Shown: piece by piece, positions 1 through 9,500 of the stretch
How the letters are laid out: each line of letters starts with the position of its first letter
Position numbering within the stretch: position 1 is the first letter of the stretch
NCBI GenBank assembly: GCA_045600045.1
Contig: JAZRXD010000066.1
Location: forward strand, 1-25,340
Source of the DNA: UBA1715 sp045600045
GTDB taxonomy: Bacteria; Bacteroidota; Bacteroidia; Bacteroidales; UBA1715
Direction of reading: 5' to 3'
Length of the DNA stretch: 25,340 nt
Position numbers and translations under genes: made by a program
The notes under the pieces: generated by a model
What the model saw: the letters and a program-made list of their open reading frames with translations, nothing else
What the model was told of the DNA's origin: nothing
The model's database searches: none

Positions 1-1
1 A

Positions 2-277
2 CACAGCGTACGAACATTCCAACCAAAAGGCTTTAACTTGGCAACGTGCAAAATTTCGGTTTACGACAAGTGGGGTAACTTGTTGTGGTATTCCGATGAG
101 GTAGAGGACGGCAAGTTCGTAGGCTACTGGGATGGAACGTATGACGGCAAGATGATGAAATCCGATGTTTACATTTGGCAGATGGAGGCAACATTCCTCG
201 ATGGTCAAAAATGGCAAGGTTTTGACGCTGGAAACGGTAAAAAGACCAAGTTCGGAAGCGTTACGTTGGTTCGATAG
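2..277 (+). CDS. 3' end of a T9SS cargo protein with gliding-motility-type C-terminal domain (partial)
   Basis: This is the last 91 codons of a gene that begins upstream of the window; the frame is open from base 2 and ends at TAG 275-277. The protein reads ...FQPKGFNL, then ISVYDKWGNLLW, WDGTYDGK, DVYIWQMEA and finally GSVTLVR. That is the usual run of motifs in the gliding-motility-associated C-terminal domain (CHU_C / TIGR04131 type, type B T9SS signal): an RWG-like turn, WDGxxxG, a DVYxW strand and a terminal TLxR. Known role of the family: the domain directs secretion through the Bacteroidota outer membrane, typically of large adhesins. The function of the rest of this protein cannot be seen. 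It is followed at once by a strong terminator, so it is transcriptionally separate from the next gene. Confidence 0.85.
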   Translation, partial: HSVRTFQPKGFNLATCKISVYDKWGNLLWYSDEVEDGKFVGYWDGTYDGKMMKSDVYIWQMEATFLDGQKWQGFDAGNGKKTKFGSVTLVR

Positions 278-303
278 TTTTTCAAAAATAGCGATGGTAT
301 GGA

Positions 304-336
304 AAGAGATGAAGTTTAACTTCATCTCTTTTTTTA
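304..336 (+). terminator. Rho-independent terminator after the T9SS cargo gene
   Basis: A perfect 11-bp stem (304-314 pairing with 320-330) encloses a 5-nt loop and runs straight into a T tract to about 335. It lies 27 nt after the upstream stop codon. Confidence 0.9.
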
Positions 337-436
337 TATAAATTTCATTAATGATTTTTTTGTTTATTGGTTGATATAGTGTACAATAGAAAACCTATTA
401 GTGTATATTAAACACTTATAAATCAATATTTTATAT

Positions 437-467
437 TTTGTTTTTGTTTTTTTTTGATATATTTTTG
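437..467 (+). promoter_or_regulatory. Bacteroidota-type promoter of the giant hemicellulase gene
   Basis: TTTG at 437-440 and TATTTTTG at 460-467 are separated by exactly 19 nt. This matches the known Bacteroides sigma-ABfr pattern of TTTG (-33), a 19-21 nt spacer and TAnnTTTG (-7). Initiation would be expected near 474, leaving about a 40-nt AT-rich leader before the ATG at 514. No operator-like repeat was recognised in the 278-513 gap. Confidence 0.7.
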
Positions 468-513
468 GGCGCTTATAAAATAAACGTAAAAAAGTTCTCT
501 AATAAAATATATT

Positions 514-3500
514 ATGAAAACAAAAAGAATTACATCCTTATTGGTAGCCTTAGGTATAGGCGTATGCTCTTTTTCTCAATCGGTTCCTTCCGGATATACA
601 GTTGGAACATGGTCTGGATTTAGAAATTCTGCAGCAACATTTACTTTTGATGATGGTTGTGCCAATCAATCTACAGCCACAGCTACTTTGGATGAATATG
701 GTTATAAAGCGAGTTTTTATCCTCCAACGTCTTGGGTTTCAAACTGGTCGGTATTCCAAACAAGGGTGAATAATGGTCACGAAGTTGGTAGTCACTCTGT
801 GAATCATGGAAATACAATGCCTGATTCTGAAATCCAGCAGTCTAAAAGTATAATTAACAATAATGTTACAGGACAAGATTGTAATACTATTACATATCCA
901 AACTGTAATGAACCGAGCGAATCTGTACTTAAACAGTATTATATCGGGGGACGTATTTGTAATGGACAAGTTGAAGGACCTACTCCGTCAAATTATTATC
1001 AGATTGGTTCTTTAATATGCGGAAATCAAGGAAGTTATAATTCATTAAGTTCTTTTCAAACAGCATTTACCACGGCAATCAATAAAAATGGGTGGGCTGT
1101 ATTTTTGATTCACGAAATTGATAATGGTAATGGTCAAGCAAACGGTTATTCCCCTCTTTCGTCTTCTTTGTTCGAGCAAGTTGTAAGTTATGTGCATGAT
1201 AATGACAGTAAAATATGGCTTACAACATTTAGAAATGCAATTCTTTATTCTCAAGAACGTGATAAGCTTTCTCTAACAGAAACAGCAAAATCATCAACTC
1301 AATATACGTTGTCTGCAAGTGTAAGTATCACAAGCTCGATTGTGACGTATGATTTTCCTATCACTGTTCGTCGTGTAATGCCTTCGGGATGGACAAATTT
1401 TGCTGCATCTCAGAATGGAAAAGATATAGCTGTAAAAACAATTACTTCTGGTGGAAAGACGTATGCTCAATTTGATGTTGTTCCTGGTAAAACATATACT
1501 TTGGAAGATAGAGAAAGTGAATATACCGAAGAAGGCGAAGAAGAACCTGAAAATACTTCGACAAATGGTATTTCGAATGGAGAATTTGATAGTGGTACAA
1601 GTGGATGGGCTATTCAAAATAATGAAAATGCTAAAGGTACAATGACTGCTGTGACAAATGCGAATTTGTCGGGGAAAAATGCAGTAAGCATTTGTCCAGA
1701 TGGTAATTCAGGAACCGAAGCATGGCATATTCAGATGTATCAAAATGTAACTTTGAAACCTAATACCACATATTCTTATACTTTTACGGCAAAAGCGGCA
1801 TCGGCACGAAATCTTGTTGTGATGGTACAAAAAGTTGCTGCAGATTATGACACGTATGATTGGCAACAATTTAGTTTGACTACAACTGCTCAAAATTTCT
1901 CTAGTTCTTTTACAACTCCTAGTGATGCAGCTGCAGATTCTAAAATAGCATTCTGTATTGGAGGAGCAGATGGTTGTGTATATATTGATAATATAGTATT
2001 TAATGTTCCTTCGTCTGGCGGAGGTGGAGGAAATAGCAGTCACTATGAAACGGATGCTTGTACTCATACAACAAAATTATCGGGTGGAACAACTCTTACA
2101 CAAAGTTCCGGTGGAGGACATAATATTCCGGACAATGAATTTAACTATGAATTGTGGTTTGATGGCAGCAATGGTGGTGCTTCAATGACATATTTTGGAG
2201 GCGAAAACGATTGCGCTTTTAAAGCAAGTTGGAATAATTGCGGTGATTACTTGGCTCGTGTTGGTTTTTATTATGGAGGAGGCAGTACTAAAACATATAA
2301 AGATTATGATAATATTCATGCAGAATTTAACTATAAAGATTCCAAAAGTGGAAATGGTGGAGGAAGTTATTCTTATATAGGCGTTTATGGTTGGACGTTA
2401 GTTCCGAATGAAATTGAATTTTATATAGTAGAAGATTCCTTTACACCAAATGGAGGTGGTATGTATTACGGCTCGCAAGTCGTTGGAACATACGAATGTG
2501 ATGGAGCGACGTATACGTTGCGTGTAGGTCAACGAAACAATGCACCGTCAATTTCAGGAACGTCAACTTTCAAACAAATTTTTGCTGTTCGTTCTTCCTT
2601 CCGTGAATGTGGACATATTTCGGTAAGTGAACACTTTAAAAATTGGGAGAAAAATGGCATTACATTAGGCAACATGTATGATTGTAAATTGTTGTGCGAA
2701 GTTGGTGGCGGTTCAGGTTCTATAGAATATACGTATGCAACAATGTATTATGGAGATCCAAAGGATCCTGAAGATCCAGATGAACCAGACAATCCCGAAA
2801 ATCCAGGAACCATAGATGTTAGTGGAGATTTGTCAAAATATTTTATCGACAAAGCTTATGTTGGTCCAAGTTGTGATGCTCTAAAGGGTGAAGAAGTTAA
2901 TGGCGGAGCATATTATACGGGAGAATATACTAATCTGTTCACGAAATACCTTGGAAAGACCCAAGCTCAGGTTGATGAAAAAATGCAAAATTTGTGGAAA
3001 CACTTCTTTACTGTAAATGGTCAAAATACGGTGTATTATGAAACCAACAATAATATGGCCTATATCTACGACACAGGTAATCAGGATGTTCGTACCGAAG
3101 GTATGTCGTATGGTTTGATGATATGCGTACAGATGGGTGATAGAGATAAATTTGATAAGATTTGGCGTTGGGCAAAAAAATATATGCAATATAAAAAAGG
3201 TGATCAACGCGAAGGTCTTTTTGCATGGCAATGTGAAACAAATGGAAATATTAAAGGTGCTTCTTGTGCACCAGATGGTGAAATGTATTTCTTGACTGCG
3301 TTGTGGTTTGCGTCGCATCGTTGGGGGAATGATGGAGATATAAATTACGAAGAAGAAGCACAATACTTGGCAAATCAAATTTTAAATAAACCTGGACGCT
3401 CAGGTGGGCAGGTTAGTCCAATATTTAATTTTAGCAATCATATTGTGACATTTGGTGAGACTTCTTATCAATTTACTGACCCATCATACAATTTACCAGG

Positions 3501-6500
3501 CTTTTTGGAATTGTGGGCTCGTTGGTCTAATACCAACAAGGATTTCTGGGCACAAGCACCAGCTGCTGCTCGTACATTATTACAAAAGGCGTCAAATTCA
3601 AAAACTGGATTGTTCCCTGATTATTCTCAATTTGATGGAACTCCATATAGACCAGATTGGGCAGGTTACGATACTAGACAATATAAATACGATGCGAGCC
3701 GTTCTGCAATGAATGTTGGTATGGATTATAATTGGTTTGCTGCTGATGAAGAACAACCAAAAATGATGTCTCGTTTGTTGAATTTCTTCAAAAACGATAA
3801 TTTCAGTCATGGTTATTATAACTGGGATGGAACTGGTGGAGAAGATTATTATAACCAAGCTATGCATGGTTCAAATGGTGTTGCTGTGTTTGCCTTGAAG
3901 AACGAAGAATCGTTGGCAAAAACATATGTTCAACGATTATGGGATGCACAAGTACCAACGGGACAATGGCGATACTATAATGGTATGGTGTATTTTTTGT
4001 CGATGTTGCATGCATCAGGTTATTTCAAAATCTATAAACCAATGCCTGAAATCATTACAAAGAAATTGAGTGGTCCTGCCCCTGTTACATTTAATGGAGT
4101 GGATTATACAAAGGATACTACATTCCAAGCTCTTGTTGATTGTGAAATTTATGATGTTACAATTACTATTGAGGCACCAGTAGAAGTTAAGCATACTGTG
4201 ATTTTCAAAGATTATGACGGGAAAGAATTAAAATCTGAAGAAGTAGTGGAAGGCGAAGCTGCTACTGCTCCAACAAATCCAACGCGAACAGGCTATACGT
4301 TCAAAGAATGGAATGCAGATTTTACGAATGTTACAGAAGACCTTGTCGTAACAGCAGTATATGAGATAAACACTTATAAAGTTACTTTCGTAGATTACGA
4401 TGGTTCAACATTGAAAGAGCAAACGGTAGAATATGGTAGTGCAGCAACTGCACCAACAGATCCAACGCGGACAGGCTATATTTTCAAAGAATGGGATAAA
4501 GATTTTTCTGCTGTGACCGAAGTATTGACTGTTACGGCAACATATACTGAAATAGAAAAATTCACTGTAGTCTTCCAGGATTATGATGGTACAGAATTAA
4601 AGTCAGAAAAAGTTGAAAAAGGTAAGTCTGCAACTGCTCCAACAAATCCGACTCGTAGTGGATATACATTCGTTGGTTGGGATATTGATTTTGATAATAT
4701 CACCAAAGATATTGTTGTAAAGGCAACGTATAATCAAAATGATTCTGGATCAAAATACGAAGCAGAAAATGCTACGATTGCGAATGGTGCTTCCGTTTCT
4801 TCAAATGGTTCTGCTTCAGGTGGAAAATATGTAAGAATGCAGGAAGGTAAACTTACCTTTAATGTGAATGTTACAAACGCTGGTATGTACAATGTTAAGA
4901 TTGCATATTCATTAACGGAGGATTACAAAGCACAATTCTTAACAGTAAATGGCTCGCAAGTTGGCACTGTTGCTTTCAATCAATCAGGTACTTCAAATCC
5001 AACTTTTGCATCGGTTGACGCATGCGTAATGTTAAATGCTGGTGCAAACACTATCGGATTGGAAAAATCTTGGGGTTATGTCGATATTGATTATATTGAA
5101 ATTAGCACGTATGAAAGAACGTCATTTAATATTGACGAAGCTCTTGTTACGCCAAATCCTCAACCTGCAGCTGCAGAAATTTATGAGTTTTTGAAAGATA
5201 ATTTTGGCAAAAAATCTATCAGTGGTGTTATGACGCTTGACGTGTTGAATAACTACGATGCTTTGCCACTTGCAAGTCAAGCCGAGGTTTCGTATATCAA
5301 AACAAATTCGGGAAAATATCCTGCTATTGTTGGTTTTGACTTTATGCACTCAACGGGCAAAAATTCAACGAATGATTGGCAGAAAGCATATACAACTGCA
5401 ATAATTGCAATGGCAAAAGAATTGTGGGATGAGGGTGGTATTCCAACATTCTCATGGCACTGGAGAGATCCTAATCAGAATGGAGATGATTTTTATACGG
5501 ATAAGTGTAGTTTTAATTTAACAAATGCTTTCACAAATTCTTCTTGTTCGGCTTGGAATACAAATTCTACAGAATACAAGAATATTGTAAAAGACATTGA
5601 TGTAATTGCTGGTTATTTGCAACAATTACAATGTGAGGGCGTTTCTGTCTTGTGGCGTCCGGTTCACGAAGCAAGCGGTGCTTGGTTCTGGTGGGGTTCA
5701 AAAGGTGCTACGGCATACAAACAATTGTATAAATTGATTTTTGATCGTTTGGTTAATTATCACGGTCTTCACAATTTGATTTGGGTTTGGAATTCCGACG
5801 GAACGGATGCTGATTGGTATCCAGGTGATGAGTTTGTAGATGTCGTTGGTCGTGATTTCTACTATGGTGAAGGTGCAACATATAATCATTCGTCTCTCGT
5901 TTGTGATTACGAGGCTTTAGCAAAACAAACGGAAGGTAAAAAAATCATAACATTAGCAGAAAATGGTGCTGTTCCTTATCCAGAAAACATGGACAACGAT
6001 GGTGCTTTGTGGTCGTGGTTTATGCCTTGGTATGGTGATTATGTAACTTCTGACAATCATAATAAAAAATCAGATTGGAATACAATTATGAACGATTCTC
6101 GTGTCATTACTCTTGACGATATGAAAGGTTGGGATAATCGTACGAAAATCTACGACACAACTACGGTTGGTACAGTATATTCTAAATATGGATTCTCTAT
6201 AACTCCATCAGCAGAAGGAGATTCCGAAAATGAATTGACTGTAAAATCAAAACAAGGATGTGATAGTACAATAGTCTTGTTCTTGCACGCAAATGCGAAG
6301 GATATTGTGGAATATACGGTAACATTTGTTGATTATGATGATTCCGAAATTAGCAAGCAAACTGTTGAAGAAGGCGAGGACGCAACTGCACCAACAGAGC
6401 CAACTCGTGATGGTTATACATTCTCTGGTTGGGACAAAGAATTTACGAATGTAACTTCTGATTTGATAGTAAAAGCTCAATATACAGAGAAAGGAAAGGC

Positions 6501-9500
6501 CGATTATACAGCATTGAATGCGGCTATTGCCAATGCTGAAAAAATCTCTTCGACTGATTATACGGCAACTTCAATTTCAGCTTTGAATGAAGTATTGATA
6601 GAAGCAAAGGCTGTCGAAAAAGATTTGTATGCCGATAGTCAATCTGTGATTGATGCTGCAACAACGGCTTTGCAAAATGCAATTAAAGCATTAGTTCCAG
6701 TGTTTACTGTAACATTTGTTGATTATGATGGTAAAGAACTTTCGGTTCAAACAGTTGAATCAGGAAAATCTGCGGTTGCTCCGTCAAATCCAACTCGTGA
6801 AGGTTATGTATTCGACAAATGGGATACGGATTTTTCTAAGGTTACAGCAACTATTACTGTAAAAGCTGTTTATGCAACTAAAGACAAAGCTGATTACTCG
6901 GCATTGAATGCTGCAATATCAAATGCAGAATCAAAAACGGAGTCGAATTATTCTTCAACATCATGGAAATCATTGCAAGAAGCATTGACTTCTGCTAAAT
7001 CTGTTGATAAAGATTTGTTTGCAGAAAATCAAAAGATAGTTGATGATGCAACTGTTGCTTTACAAAATGCCTTGAGTTCATTAATAGAAGTATTTACGGT
7101 AACATTTGTTGATTACGACGGAAAAGAATTGGATTCTCAAGTTGTTGAAAAAGGAAAATCCGCAAATGCACCGAGCAATCCAACTCGCGAAAATTATGAG
7201 TTTTCTGGTTGGGTTGGTTCGTACGAAAATGTTACTGCACATGTTACAGTGACAGCAAGTTATACGGAAAAAGGGAAAGCGAATTACACTGAACTTGACA
7301 ATGCTATTTTGGCAGCAGAAAATAAATCTTCGGATCAAGCGATGTTCACTGATAATTCTTGGAGTACTGTACAAACAGCTCTTACAGCAGCCAAAGGCGT
7401 AGACCGCAATTTGTTCGCTGAAGATCAAAATGTAATTGATGACGCGAAGAACGCTTTATTGACCGCTTTGTCAGGTTTGTCGGTTAAATCATTTAGCGTG
7501 AAATTTGTTGCTGATGGTCAAACCATTTCGGAGCAAACGATTGAATATGGAAAATCTGCGACTGCACCAAGCAATCCGACAAAAGCTGGATATGATTTCG
7601 TTAAATGGGTTGGCGATTATTCAAATGTGACGAAAGATTTGACAATTACTGCTGAATTTGCCGAAAAAGGTAAAGCTGATTATTCAGAATTGGATGCAGC
7701 AATTCAATCTGCCGAGAATGTTGATGAAGAACAATATAGTGCATCTTCATTGGCAATCCTTCAATCCGCTTTGGATGGTGCAAATAATGTAAGTAGAGAT
7801 TTGCTTGCCGAGGACCAATCGGTTGTTGATGCTGCGACAGATGCTTTACAAAATGCAATAAAGGCATTGTCACTTAAAACATTTACAGTTACGTTTGTGG
7901 CTGACGGAAATGTCGTTGCGGAAAAAACAGTTGAATATGGAAAATCAACAACAGTCCCAAGCAGTCCAACGAAAGTTGGTTACGATTTTGTAAAATGGAA
8001 TGGCGATTTCTCAGAAGTAACCTCTAATATTACGATTGTTGCGGAATTTACAGTTCAAACATTTATTGTAACATTTGTTGATTACAATGGCTCAGAATTG
8101 AGTAAACAAACTGTAGAATATGGAAAATCTGCTCAAACTCCTGTTGAACAACCACAACGTGCTGGTTATGAATTCTCAGGTTGGGTTGGAACGTACGAAA
8201 ATGTTACTGCAAATGTTACAATTACTGCAAGTTATACAGAAAAAGGCAAAGCGGTTTACACAGCATTGGATAATGCAATCGCAGCTGTATTGATGTTGCC
8301 GGAAAGTAAATATTCTGCAGATTCATGGGCTGATTTGCAATCTGCATTGGCCGATGCCAATAAGATAGACAGAAATCTAGAAGAAAAAGATCAAAATATT
8401 GTTGATGCAGCGGCTGCAGCTTTGAATGATGCAATCAAAAATTTGAAATTGAACATTTTTGTCGTGAAATTCATTGTTGATGGAAATGTCGTAGATGAGC
8501 AACAAATTGAATATGGTGGCTCTGCAACTATTCCAACTTCAACTCCAGAAAAAGCAGGATACGATTTTGTACGTTGGAATGGAAGTTATACCAATATCGT
8601 TTCGAATATTTCCATTGTAGCTGAATTTAAGGCAAAAGCTACGGCGGATTATTCGTTGTTGGATGCAACAATAGCGAGAGCAAATGCGGTAGAGTCGATT
8701 CGTTACGATGAATTGTCGTTGGCAAAATTACAATCCGCATTGAACGATGCTAAAAATGTGGATCGAAACTTGTTCGCTGAAGGTCAAAGTGTAGTTGATG
8801 AAGCAATTGACAATTTGCAATCCGCATTGAACGGACTTGTTTACAAGACATTCTTGGTTCAATTTGTTGTTGACAATGTTGTTGTTTCTTCTCAAAATGT
8901 GGAATATGGAAAATCAGCAATTGCTCCTGCTAATCCAATTAAGAATGGTTTCAACTTCGTGAAATGGAATACTAATTATTCTTACGTGACTAGCGAATTG
9001 ACTATAGTTGCGGAATTCACGGAAAAACCATTTGTAACTATAGACAAGTCAATTTTAAATTCAACAATAAACGAAGCAAACAACACAATAGAAAAGGCCG
9101 AAGGAAATACTGGAAACAATCCGGGTCAGTATCCTTCAAAGGCAGTGTTGGATTTCCAATCGGCTATAGATAAAGCTCAATCAGTCTATGACAACGCAAC
9201 AACGCAAACAGATGTTGATAACGAAGTGTTGATTCTTGAAGAGGCAATAAAAGAATTTATAGAATCTATTAATCCGGAAAATGTTGACTTTAAAGAATTG
9301 AATTCGTTGATTAAACATGCAAATAGTTTGTTGGATACAACAAGTGTTGGTACAAAACCAGGTCAGTATCCTTTAATGGAAAATTGGGATTTGACAAATG
9401 CAGTGTTGGATGCAAAAGAATTAATAGCGAAAACGAATGTCAAACAATATGAAGTTAATGAGGAAGTAAAAGCTCTTCGCACAGCAATTGAATCATATTT

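Noticed and set aside
438..623. A 61-codon plus-strand frame overlapping the start of the giant gene.
   Set aside because: It spans the promoter and the signal-peptide region in another frame. The translation is Phe-rich low-complexity sequence from the AT-rich leader.
6307..9030. Regularly spaced DNA repeats resembling a CRISPR array or tandem satellite.
   Set aside because: The repeats are 390 bp apart, degenerate, and lie in one open frame as Flg_new and FIVAR-like protein modules. There are no short identical repeats with unique spacers of equal size and no cas genes.
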